From Triatoma infestans (taxonomy: Eukaryota; Arthropoda; Insecta; Hemiptera; Reduviidae): DNA of 64,000 nt. Made by a program: the position numbers and the translations under genes. Below are positions 51,150 to 60,989 of the stretch, piece after piece. The notes beneath the pieces were generated by a model that saw nothing but the letters and a program-made list of their open reading frames with translations, searched no databases and was not told the DNA's origin. The stretch covers positions 186,001 through 250,000 of the forward strand of contig JAAEAF010000236.1 of the NCBI GenBank assembly GCA_011037195.1, given 5' to 3'. Each line of letters starts with the position of its first letter. Position 1 is the first letter of the stretch.

Positions 51150-54100
51150 ATGGCGCCCAAACGTGCAGCACGAGCTCTAGAACGACCATCGACGGAGCGA
51201 CAGCCCAGCCCCGAATTAGGAGACATAAGCATGCAGCTCACCCCAGAGATGTTGCAGCAGCTGATACGAGGCATCACTCAAGACAGGCAGACCCAGCAGT
51301 CTGGCCTAATGATTGGGTGTACCGCACGCTACGGAGGAAAACCAGGAGAGGACCTGGATGTCTTCATCTCCGCAGCAGAGACGTACAAGGAAGCAGCCCG
51401 AGTGAGTGACAACCACGCATTAGCCGCACTGCCCATGCTACTCCCAGACGTTGCAGGAACTTGGTGGCTCGGAGAGAAGGAAACCACCACAACATGGCCT
51501 GACGCCATACAGCAGCTGAGGCGAACTTTTGGACCTAGGAAGTCCAACGATCAGCTGTACCGAGAGTTTTTCAACACGCCGCAGGACAACAAGACCAGCA
51601 CGGACCAGTTTGTCTGCAGCAAGCGAGCAATACTTGCTCAAATCACCCCGGCTCTGGACATCCATGTTCAGCTGGACATGACCTATGCGGTACTCCATCC
51701 CAGGTTAAGGACCCGCATCAGGAGGGAAACTGTCGATACCTTCTGGGCACTCGTGCAAGAGGCCAGACGGATCGAGCAGTATGAGGACCCAGCACCAGCA
51801 GCAAAGAAGCCAAACGAGAGGACAGGTGGCACTACCAGGTGTGACTACTGTGGCATCAGAGGCCACTATCAGAAGGACTGCAGGAAGGCAAAGGCAGCCC
51901 ACCCGCACAAGCAGCAGCCTACAGCACAGGCGGCCTACAGTTGTTTTGGTTGCAACAGACCGGGAGTATACAGGAGCAACTGCCCGGACTGCAACCAAAC
52001 GAAGACGCAGCAAGAAAGAACAGGCTCTTTCTGTGCTGCCCACATACAGATCCGCACCCGGCAGAGGCCAGCACTCAGCTTTGCCGTATGGAACCTAGAG
52101 GGCACTGGCTTTGTAGACACAGGAGCCAAGACCAGTATAGGCAGCCACCAGCTGCAGACCCTGCTAGAAGAACGAGGACATCCCCTCACCCTAACAACGG
52201 CTACAGTGACGCTAGCAGACGGAGAAGAAACAACGCAGCAGGTTGCACAGACGCAACTGCCAGTCAAACTGAAGGGAAGGACAATCCCGACCAGTTTCAC
52301 ATTCTTCCCGGGAGCCCGGAACACCCAGACGTTGCTCGGAATAGACTTCATTGAGGGCGCTGGACTTATATTGGATTTTGGAGAACACAGGTGGAGGTTT
52401 CATGACAACCCCACACTCTACCCATTCACCAGAAAGGACAAGCCAGCACCACCACAGTTACAGATGGACACTGTGACTATGACACCGCAGCCAGCACTAC
52501 TCAGCCCACTGCCGCTGACTCCATTGAAAGGAGACACACGAGTTTATAGAGAAACTCAGAACACGGTTGTGAAGGTACCACAACCCACATCAGAAAGGAT
52601 CAGCCCACCGCCGCTGACTCCAGGAGCAGAAGACACACGAGTTTATGGAACAACTCAGGAAGCGATTGTGCAGACGCCACATTTCAGGACAACCATGGTC
52701 AGCCCGCTACCACCCACACCAACAAGAACGCTAGGAGAGATGGAAGCTACCGAAGAGGCCATACTCGGAGGCTATGGACCCTCACCACCGGTACAACAGG
52801 ACACCACCAGGGGTAGGTGGATAATACACCGTTGCGAGTCCACCGAAAGGACTCACCACACGCCCACCAGGCATAGCCATCTAGACTTCCATAGGGTATG
52901 GGCGGATGAAACCCTATGGCCATCGGAGGAGCAACTACAGCTTTTCACCATAGACGTGGAGCTTAGAAAAGACGAAGGCACCCGGCTCACCCGAGCACAA
53001 CAGGAGCAGGCTAATGAGATACTTGCTGCTCACGAGGACGTGTTTGGAATTCCTACAGAGCCTACGCCACACGCAGAACACAGGATAGACACCGGAGAGG
53101 CATCACCTATAGCAGCACCGCCATACCGGCTATCACCTAGCAGACGTCACATCTTGGAACAGGAGATTTCCCAGATGCTGGACGGACGGATCATCGCGCC
53201 CTGCGACAGTGAATGGACCTCACCTGTCGTCATGGTGCCCAAGAAGGACAACACGTACAGGCTATGCATTGACTACAGGAAGTTGAATGCAGTCACTAAA
53301 GCAGATCATTATCCACTGCCACGGATAGATGACATCTTGCACACTGCTAAAGGGACGCAGTATATGAGCACGCTAGACCTCAGAGCAGGGTACTGGCAGA
53401 TCAAGGTAAAACTAGAGGATCGAGATAAAACCTGTTTCATCACACCTTTTGGAACCTACCGGTTTAACAGAATGCCATTCGGCTTACGCAACGCACCAGC
53501 CACCTTTCAGAGACTTATGGACAAGTTTCGAACTGGACTCAGCCACATTACACTGCTAGTCTACCTAGACGACCTAATAGTGCTCTCACCAGGCTACGAG
53601 GAGCATCTATCAGACCTACAAGAGGTATTTCAGCATCTAGAGAAGTACAAGCTGAAGGCCAACCGGCCCAAATGCCACTTCTGCTGCGAACGAATCAAGT
53701 ACCTAGGCCACGTGATTACGCCTAGAGGATTCACCCCCGATCCAGAGAAGATCGAAGCTATACTCAAGAGACCCGCACCGAGGAACGTAAAGGAACTTAA
53801 GAGTTTCCTTCAGACCTGCTCGTGGTACCGACGGTTCATCCCAGACTTTGCCAAGATCGCTCGACCGATGACCTTGCTCACCAGGAAAGCCACCACATGG
53901 ACATGGACCACCGACCAAGCAGATGGATTTGACCAGCTAAAGAAACTACTGACGTCAGCACCCATCCTCCAGCCAGCCGATGAGACTCGCCCCTTCACTA
54001 TCAAAACCGACGCTAGTGCTTATGCTATTGGAGCAGTCTTAGTCCAGGGGGAGAAAGAAGAAGAACATCCCGTGGAGTACGCCAGCCGCCTGCTTACAGC

Positions 54101-54197
54101 GCCTGAGAGAAACTACACGACGACCGAACGAGAAGCACTCGCCTTAGTATGGGCAGTCTTCAAGTTCAGAGGATATATCGAGGCCACCCCACGTTGA
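51150..54197 (+). CDS. Gypsy Gag-Pol polyprotein, first part (Gag, protease, RT, RNase H start)
   Basis: One open frame of 1015 codons from ATG 51150. Gag capsid-like region: about residues 50-220. Zinc knuckles: 'CDYCGIRGHYQKDC' at residues 231-244 is a complete CX2CX4HX4C; a second, 'CFGCNRPGVYRSNC' near 265-278, has Y where H is expected. Protease: 'FVDTGAKTSIG' with DTGA at about 323-326. RT: 'MVPKKDNTYRLCIDYRKLN', 'MSTLDLRAGYWQIKV', 'MPFGLRNAPATFQRLMD' and catalytic 'YLDD' at about 805-808. RNase H begins with 'TIKTDASAYAIGAVL' and includes 'TTTEREALALVWAV'. Translation leaves the protein phase near 54180, shortly before the third RNase H acidic residue; the last few codons are out-of-frame residues. 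Gag and Pol need no ribosomal frameshift here, unlike many Gypsy elements. Confidence 0.92.
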   Translation: MAPKRAARALERPSTERQPSPELGDISMQLTPEMLQQLIRGITQDRQTQQSGLMIGCTARYGGKPGEDLDVFISAAETYKEAARVSDNHALAALPMLLPDVAGTWWLGEKETTTTWPDAIQQLRRTFGPRKSNDQLYREFFNTPQDNKTSTDQFVCSKRAILAQITPALDIHVQLDMTYAVLHPRLRTRIRRETVDTFWALVQEARRIEQYEDPAPAAKKPNERTGGTTRCDYCGIRGHYQKDCRKAKAAHPHKQQPTAQAAYSCFGCNRPGVYRSNCPDCNQTKTQQERTGSFCAAHIQIRTRQRPALSFAVWNLEGTGFVDTGAKTSIGSHQLQTLLEERGHPLTLTTATVTLADGEETTQQVAQTQLPVKLKGRTIPTSFTFFPGARNTQTLLGIDFIEGAGLILDFGEHRWRFHDNPTLYPFTRKDKPAPPQLQMDTVTMTPQPALLSPLPLTPLKGDTRVYRETQNTVVKVPQPTSERISPPPLTPGAEDTRVYGTTQEAIVQTPHFRTTMVSPLPPTPTRTLGEMEATEEAILGGYGPSPPVQQDTTRGRWIIHRCESTERTHHTPTRHSHLDFHRVWADETLWPSEEQLQLFTIDVELRKDEGTRLTRAQQEQANEILAAHEDVFGIPTEPTPHAEHRIDTGEASPIAAPPYRLSPSRRHILEQEISQMLDGRIIAPCDSEWTSPVVMVPKKDNTYRLCIDYRKLNAVTKADHYPLPRIDDILHTAKGTQYMSTLDLRAGYWQIKVKLEDRDKTCFITPFGTYRFNRMPFGLRNAPATFQRLMDKFRTGLSHITLLVYLDDLIVLSPGYEEHLSDLQEVFQHLEKYKLKANRPKCHFCCERIKYLGHVITPRGFTPDPEKIEAILKRPAPRNVKELKSFLQTCSWYRRFIPDFAKIARPMTLLTRKATTWTWTTDQADGFDQLKKLLTSAPILQPADETRPFTIKTDASAYAIGAVLVQGEKEEEHPVEYASRLLTAPERNYTTTEREALALVWAVFKFRGYIEATPR
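51151..51168 (+). promoter_or_regulatory. Primer-binding site overlapping the gag start
   Basis: TGGCGCCCAAACGTGCAG begins 7 nt after the 5' LTR. The opening TGGCGCCC is the complement expected of a tRNA 3' end ending in CCA (lysine- or serine-type), which would prime minus-strand cDNA. The ATG of gag (51150) provides its first bases, so the site is also translated. Confidence 0.65.
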
Positions 54198-55345
54198 TAG
54201 TCACAGACCACCAACCACTACAGTGGCTGATGACCCTGAAATCACCTACAGGCCGACTCGCCCGTTGGGCCCTGCAATTACAACCCTACGTATTTCAGAT
54301 CAAATACACACCCGGAAGGAGCAACGCAGTGGCCGACACGTTATCAAGGCCCCCTGAAGAAGAGAATTACGCAGTCTGTACCCTCACTATAGACATGCCG
54401 AGGAGAAGCGCTACGGAGATCCGGGAAGAACAGTCCAAGGATCCCGAGCTGAAGAAAATACTAGACGCCTTCACCGATCCAGAGCAAGATGGTGAAGCAG
54501 CTAGATGGTCCGCCAGAGGTTATCTAATAGCGAATGGTTGCCTTTACAGATACGCCACCGACGAGGAGGTGGACAACGCACAGCTAGCTGTTCCAGTACA
54601 CGAACGAGTAGCTATACTAAAGGAGTACCACGATGCGCCCACAGCAGGACATAACGGTATTCACAAGACCTACCAGAGGATAATTCAGCATTATGACTGG
54701 CCAGGAATGCGACACAGCATTGAAGAGTATATACGAGCTTGCACGACATGCCAGAGGTACAAGGCATCCAACTTGAAGCCCGCAGGACTACTCAGGACCC
54801 CACCAATGAACCAGCGATTCGAAGTCATCGCCGTAGACTTATTCGGTCCCTTACCCGAATCAGTCGAAAGGTACAAGTGGATATTAGTCATCGAGGACAC
54901 GGCATCCCGATGGATGGAGCTTTTTCCCTTACAAGAAGCTACGGCACAGCGCTGCGGAGAACTACTACTAAACGAGTTCTTCTTACGATACGGAATACCA
55001 AGGAAGATGATCAGCGACAATGGAACGCAGTTCATCAGTCACGTGATGCAGTACATCACCTTCTGTTTAGGCATTACACAAGCCTTTACACCAGTCTACC
55101 ACCCGGCAGCGAACCCCGTGGAGAGACGAAACCGAGAACTGAAGACGCAGTTAGCTATCCTCGTAGGAGAAGACCACAGCGATTGGCCAAGGAGACCGCC
55201 CGCTATCAGATTCGCTCTCAACACCGCTGAATGCCAGGCTACCAAGATGACGCCTGCATACTTAACGTTTGGAAGAGAATTACGGACCCCCGCAGAGATC
55301 CAACATGACTTAAGAGAAGTCATCTCTTCAGAGAATTCATCGCCG
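54180..55345 (+). CDS. Gypsy Pol, second part: RNase H end and integrase
   Basis: Phase-shifted continuation. RNase H end: 'LIVTDHQPLQWLM' and 'SNAVADTLSR'. Integrase zinc domain: two H ('HDAPTAGHNGIHKTYQRI' region) and 'CTTCQRYK'. Integrase catalytic core: D in 'VIAVDLFGPLP', D in 'MISDNGTQFISHVM', and E in 'NPVERRNRELK', the DDE triad with its usual spacing. 'FALNTAECQATKMTPAYLTF' follows, as in other Gypsy integrases. The frame stays open to 55603, but beyond about 55340 it no longer matches the protein. Confidence 0.88.
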
Positions 55346-55728
55346 AAATCACGCCAGCCCTCTCGCGCATGGCAGACACCTACTATAGAGCCCGAGACAA
55401 CCCCGAAACGGCTCAGGACCGGCAGAAGAAATACGCAGACCAACGAGCACGTCCAGGACCCCAGTACGCGCCCGGAGACCGCGTGTGGATCACTACCCAC
55501 ACACAGAGCAGTAAGACGAAGGGACGAACAGCCAAGTTCGCTCCACGAAGGGACGGACCCTACGTCATTCTACACGCACAGGGACCCGTCAGCTATGAAG
55601 TAGCAGCCGAAGACAACCCGACGATACCACTGGGCAAATACCACGTGTCAATCCTGACGCCCTGCACCGCAGACGCCCAGAAGAAGCCAATCCGAAGGTT
55701 AAGGAAGAGAGGCCGACCACGCCATTGA
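55340..55728 (+). CDS. Gypsy Pol, third part: integrase C-terminal GPY/F module
   Basis: Third phase of the same polyprotein, ending at 55728. 'PGDRVWITTHTQSS' and 'GPYVILHAQGPVSYEV' form the GPY/F module that ends Gypsy integrases, followed by 'KYHVSILTPC' and a basic tail. No chromodomain follows. An internal ATG at 55369 exists, but it would not be the natural start. Confidence 0.82.
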
Positions 55729-55763
55729 TGTGAGCTCAGCCATTGCAAGCAACACCTGAGCTC

Positions 55764-55774
55764 AAGGGGGAGGA
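55764..55774 (+). promoter_or_regulatory. Polypurine tract
   Basis: AAGGGGGAGGA lies directly before the 3' LTR. It is the expected primer site for plus-strand cDNA synthesis. Confidence 0.9.
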
Positions 55775-56406
55775 TGTAACAACAGTTCTCCGCCCGGCCA
55801 CCAGGTTTGCACCAAGTGAACCTTTCACTAGGGAGGCACACCCCCACTACACTAGGACTCTCCTACTCCACTACAGAGAGGAGAACTTTCACCGGCTAGA
55901 CCCGCCTACTGGACACCATCCCTACCACCTCAGAATCGTATATAAGGGGCCATCCACGACCAGAATAATCGGAGAGAGAGAAGTACTCAGCGATTAGAAA
56001 CTCTTCTAATAGTTTTGGCGCTAGCTAGGCAGGCCCTTAACTAACCTCTCAGAGCATCTGCGCTAGGCAAGAGAGCCAGGCCGTTTGCTCATCCAGCGAT
56101 CACCGTTTCAAGACATCTGCGCTAGGCAGGAGAGCCAGGCCGTTTGTTCGTACAACGATCACCGATAAGTAGTGTGCGCTAGGGAAGAGGGCCAGGCCAC
56201 TCTACTCGACGAGCGACGATTGACAATCTGTGTCACTCCCTGAGCGAACAGATTGGTCATAGCAACCATTTACTGTATATGTTTTTCAGAATATATGTAA
56301 CATTTTACTAAGTGTGCTTTGACATTTACTGGGTGTATTTTATTTGCAGAATCACGAATCCTAGTTCCCCACACCCCCGGGATATTTATTCTGGGAGTGT
56401 GTTATA
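55775..56406 (+). repeat. 3' LTR of Ty3/Gypsy element (632 bp)
   Basis: TGTAACAAC... to ...GTGTGTTATA. It contains an intact TATATAAGG at 55939-55947 and three internal direct repeats (56056-56230). It is better preserved than the 5' LTR. Confidence 0.92.
56056..56230 (+). repeat. Three internal direct repeats in the LTR (57-59 bp)
   Basis: Units sharing 'tgcgctaggcaagagagcca' then 'ggccgttt' begin near 56059, 56118 and 56175. The third is more diverged. The 5' LTR has the equivalent set around 50806-50960. They may be enhancer-like repeats, as in some retroviral and Gypsy LTRs; function is not shown. Confidence 0.8.
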
Positions 56407-56410
56407 GTTA
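56407..56410. repeat. 4-bp target-site duplication, right of LTR element
   Basis: GTTA, identical to 50530-50533. Confidence 0.6.
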
Positions 56411-56414
56411 TAAT

Positions 56415-58640
56415 TAAAGAGGCACGTTTTATATTTACTTTAAGCATCTATTCTCCATGTATCTCATACTGAGGGCAGGTCACAAACACAGGTTCCAGAT
56501 CCTCCCAAACTTCACATTTTGGATATAATGGGGTATTAATTTCATTGATCTTACTAAATAAACCCTGGATTCTTTCTGCACACGGTGATTTTTTTTTTTT
56601 ATTAATTTACTCAATGCAACTTGAGCAAACCAGTGTACCAATGTAGGGAATAGCATTTTGTAAATTGTGCCTTTCTTATTAATCTTATATTGCTTTTAGC
56701 CATTAAATGGCTAATCTTTAAAATGAATTTTTATTGATAAGAAGTGGCCACTGATAGCCGCATCTATCAAACACTTGGGATTATTCAAATTGTCCATTAT
56801 ACTAATAATATATATTTAGTAAAAATTATTTTACGGTCACACTTAATATGGTGAACAGTTAATGAACTCCATCAATTGTTAATATATTAATATATGTTGT
56901 AAAGCCACTAATTCGGCTGTATTACATTGTTATATAGTTTATATTTGTTTAAGTTAGTGAAGGAATGTAAAAACCGCAGCGCCGAACACAGCCACTATAT
57001 TTGGATCCTTCTGAAGCGAACCATGTGTATGGCCCATTCTATGATTTGAATCTTGCTACAGAATAATGCATTTCTCACTGCTATAAGGATGTCTGATAGA
57101 AGCTCTAATATAGCGGTATTGTTTGCTGTAGGACTTAATAATCCGTTAGAAACACGGACAGTTTTACTAAAAAAAAAAAAATTGTATGGTTAGTTTAGTG
57201 CAAGTAATAAAACTATCAATACCACACAGTCAAATCACATTTGAAAGTGAAATTGTATGTTATCAGAAATTCTATAAAACCCGTTTTCTCTCTAACTAAT
57301 TCTTGAACTGACTACTTATTTTCTTCCCACACACTATCGGATAATTCTTCCCAAAGACTTCAACCCCAATGATTTCATGATCTATCATTCTGGATGACAT
57401 TCAATGAATATATTCTGCCCACTTGTATTTGTTTAATTTTGTTTGCTTATAATATCTAAGAGTCATTGCATTTTACTAGTGTAATATAAATTAAAATAAA
57501 CTCAAAAAAACTTTAAAAAAAATATTTTGATACATTATTTATAATGCACTGCGTTACTTCCATATTTATTTCTTTATCAAAATAAAGTGAAGGAAAAAAT
57601 AAATACATTCAGTCATAAAAATTTATTTACAATAATACAATTGATTTCTCTTAGATTTTAAAAACATATCCAAGACTAGAACTAAAAAAAAAAAAATCAA
57701 TAAAAATTCTTGCTTCAATTTAATATTTTGGAAAAATTAGCACAGAATTTAATTTTTCGAATTTAATCATATTCTGATTAAATAATTATATTAAAAATGA
57801 AAGACGTTGGTATTTGTTTACAGTTTTTTTTTATTACTTTTTTCTACTCAAGTACAAAATAATAAATTGTCAAATTTCAATTGGAAGCAGAACAATAAAA
57901 CTGAAGTATCACAGAAGAAGAAACTTTTAAAACTGAGATAAAACTTCGAAAAAAAAAAGTAAATAATTAGAAAAAAATAAGCATCGATTTAGGACTAAAA
58001 AAACATCAAAGTAATGATTAAAACAGGATTTTAAAAATAAGTATAAATGGTAAGTTTAAGAAATAGGAAAAATTTAAAATTGGAATTCTACTTTAAGCTA
58101 GACACCTAATGATGAGAATTTAAATACGCACTCATTGATGGCCAGGTAAAAATACATATTACTGGATTCAAGGGTGTTTTAACGATCGAAGCTTTCAACC
58201 TGGATCAAAAGAGAGCTTCTGTTTACATTAATGGTGAAAGACCTTTGATTGGTACTCGGTCAGATATTGTATATCTTTCCGCCTTTGCTTTTTATCCGAA
58301 AGCATAGATTCAAGTAATCAGCATCTCCGGTTATAATGTATAACCAGTTAGAAAGAATGCACGGATAGCATAGAGAGTATGTTTATCAAACCGTGAACTA
58401 ATAGCCATCTTTTAATAGAAACAACAATATAAAAAAGCACTAACTTAGTTATCTGTCATTCAAGTTGATCTCAAGAGCTCTGGCCTCTGCAATATTGCTG
58501 TTGGGAGACTTTCACAACGATGGAAATAATTCTTACAAGTATCTCTTTAGCAACTATAGAACTAGATTCCCAAACAGAGCAAAGAGGCTGGCATTGAATT
58601 TCATGGCATTCGAAGATGGGTGCAGACCAAAAAAAAAAAG
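56415..58640. other. AT-rich DNA, no gene seen
   Basis: Nothing was recognised; poly-A/T runs are common. Confidence 0.45.
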
Positions 58641-58653
58641 AAAAGAGAAAAAC

Positions 58654-58787
58654 CTGCTTGTTTCCCGTAAAGCTGCCGTGGAAATGTTTCTCGAATGACC
58701 TATCAATTTTAACTCCTCATGGACAAACATAGTGTGATCATGATCAGGCTGGTTGATGGCTTTCAAATATTTAAAACCAAAGATAAC
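58654..58787 (-). other. Candidate coding exon next to the acetyltransferase exon
   Basis: On the minus strand a long T-rich tract and CAG (58790-58788) precede an open stretch 'VIFGFKYLKAINQPDHDHTM' then 'FVHEELKLIGHSRNIST'. A GT after AAGCAG at 58654 could be a donor. It lies 130 bp downstream of the acetyltransferase stop, so it would have to be an alternative 3' exon of that gene or part of another gene. No family was recognised. Confidence 0.3.
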
Positions 58788-58916
58788 CTGAAAAAAAATA
58801 AATAAATAAATAAATATTTCAATTTCTTAACAATGCAATTTGTTTAAATGAGTCAAAAGAAGAAGAAGAAGAAAAAAAATTAAATAAATATTGTATATAC
58901 CTTAAATAAAGCACAG

Positions 58917-59252
58917 TTATGCAACTTTTTTAACATAAAGATTACAATGTGTATGTGGCTTGGTCGGTGGCCTAATGTTTGATTCAACATTATTTATATA
59001 TTCTTCGTAAGATAACGAATACAGTAATTTCCATCCCAATTTCAACATTAATTTATTCGAATAATGACTGGTACAATAGATTTTTAACCAGTTGAAACCA
59101 GACAATTTAGCCGTTTGTTCAGTAGTTTTCAGTAAACCTGTAGCCACACCTTTTTGTCTCCATTCAGGATCTACGGCCATTATACGAACTTCTAAAGCGT
59201 CTGGCGCTAGCTCCATCACACCGGATCTTTCTTCCATGTAGAGGAATAATTT
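58917..59252 (-). CDS. GNAT N-acetyltransferase, terminal exon (arylalkylamine/dopamine NAT-like)
   Basis: Terminal coding exon on the minus strand: the acceptor TTTCAG ends at 59253, the reading frame is open from 59252 and stops at 58917. Visible GNAT features: 'IMAVDPEWRQKGVATGLL', where RQKGVA fits the acetyl-CoA-binding (R/Q)xxGx(G/A) motif A, then 'CTSHYSNKLMLKLGW' (motif B-like, typical of insect arylalkylamine N-acetyltransferases), 'SYEEYI', and a C-terminal 'PPTKPHTHCNLYVKKV', where P-PH....VKK is characteristic of insect aaNATs. These enzymes acetylate dopamine, octopamine or related amines in the cytosol, for cuticle sclerotisation and amine inactivation. The N-terminal part of the protein (about half) must be encoded in upstream exons at higher coordinates; none was found up to 64000. 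Substrate cannot be told. No AATAAA was noted close downstream. Confidence 0.75.
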   Translation of the reverse strand, partial: KLFLYMEERSGVMELAPDALEVRIMAVDPEWRQKGVATGLLKTTEQTAKLSGFNWLKIYCTSHYSNKLMLKLGWKLLYSLSYEEYINNVESNIRPPTKPHTHCNLYVKKVA

Positions 59253-59259
59253 CTGAAAC

Positions 59260-60985
59260 TATTTAAAAGAAGAAAACAAACAAACAACCAAAAAAAATTG
59301 AGATAAATAAACTATGCAGTCCACCTTGAACTACAGCTTACTGTTACCATACTAATAAAAACACACACACACACACACACAAAACAGACAAAAAGAGAGT
59401 ACCAAACAACTCGTTATGACCTTGGTACACATCATGTCAACTACACCAAACTGGCGGCCAGTATTTGACCCTGCTTTGAAATTCTTCTAGTTTATATGTT
59501 TAATACATTTATTTCTTCTCTTTAACTTTCTTCTGTTGTAAGAAGAAGTTTTGACATTGTGCAGATTTTCGAATTTGAGATTTCACTGGAAATATATGTT
59601 GTAGGAGCTTTGAAAAGGAAAATCACCTGTCCAGATCAATTAATTTCATTTAGGTACTGATTTAATAGTCGATTTAATGGTGATTTATAAAACACTTATG
59701 TCTTCGGGTCGCGACTAAGTCAATGGTTTGTTGAAAAACCCATGTTTCACCCATATTACAATAGGCTTCTTCAGGGTGGTGTTAATGCTGAAACAACACT
59801 GGTAAAAAAAAAGGGTGGGGGTAGTTAAGACACGTAGAGGCAGTAGAAATTGTAAAAAAGGAAAACTGTCTAAATAGAGAAAATTGTCTCTTGTCAAGAA
59901 CACAACATGACCTCGGTTTAGGAAAATGAGAGAAAAAGCAAAGGAAAAACTAATTTAACTGTTTGTCCGAAAATAAAAGAAGCCAGTAAGATCTCGTCAC
60001 CCAACAGCCAATCATACACATGGGGAAAAAAATTAAGCCACGTCCGCCACTGCCAAGAGCTCCATACAAACTGGAGAGGAGGACTAAGCCGTACCCCCTC
60101 TACTGAATGCAATTGCACTACCCACCCTGTTTCTTGCCAGTGTTAATGTTGGCAGGCAACATTACACTAAAGAAGCCTGTTGTAATATGGTTTATAACAA
60201 ACAACTCGAAGACCTTAGTATTTTACATGGCAATGGCCGCGGAAGCCTGAAAGATTACATTAATGATTTTTTCTTTTTGTGCAATTATTCCGAAATTACC
60301 AACAATTTTTATTTTTATAAGAAGTATGAGAATGGCGACTAGACTATATGCATAATTCCTATGTAATTTACAAGGCAACGAGGCTACAGCCAAAAGTCTT
60401 GCCAAAAGTGGGTGCTATTATAGGATTAGCCCAACACGCTCCACTGCCCATTTTCACAGTTTACTGATTTATTACTGCTGATCTTTTGAATTAAAATTTT
60501 CAATTCCTATAGAGACTCTTAGGAAGAAGAGTTGGGAACGACTTTTGAAATTTGCAGTTATGTTCTTGACAATTTGAAAGGAAAGTAGGTTGTAGGGTGC
60601 ACCAACAAAAATTACTTATAGATACATCCGCACCGTATCAGTTAGCAGAACATTTTTGTGTTCTTGGTGGTGCATATATATTCTCTGTATGTATATGTAG
60701 TATAAATATAGAGTTTCGTGTTTTATTTTTCGTTGGAGAATTAGTGACGTGAATACGGTTCACTTTTTTTTTATAAATTAAGTGTTATGAAGTAATATTT
60801 AATTTATAAAAAACTGTTATTATTAAAAACCATATTTATCTTATTGATGACATTCTCCTCAGGCAAAAAAAAAAACAAAACTTAAAAGTAAGAAGTGAGC
60901 AGTTTTCATAATCACTAATCTTCAAATAACGGTTCAATTCAATATTCACTTCTCATAAGTGTACCAAACCAGCGTAATGAAAGTA
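59260..60985. other. No gene recognised; (AC)n at 59361-59380
   Basis: Probably intron or upstream sequence of the acetyltransferase gene if it continues on the minus strand. It includes an AC microsatellite. No exon was recognised. Confidence 0.4.
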
Positions 60986-60989
60986 TAAT

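Larger units (their letters stand above)
50534..56406 (+). mobile_element. Ty3/Gypsy LTR retrotransposon, full length
   Basis: 5.87 kb: LTR, primer-binding site, gag-pol, polypurine tract, LTR, with TG...TA LTR ends and a 4-bp GTTA duplication. Domain order protease-RT-RNase H-integrase defines Ty3/Gypsy (Metaviridae). Gag and pol are in one frame. No envelope-like ORF exists: only about 45 bp separate the pol stop (55728) from the 3' LTR. Two frameshifts break pol (about 54180 and 55340). It is much more GC-rich than the flanks. Confidence 0.93.

Noticed and set aside
55729..55774. Envelope gene of the Gypsy element
   Set aside because: Only about 45 bp lie between the pol stop and the 3' LTR. 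There is no room for an env ORF.
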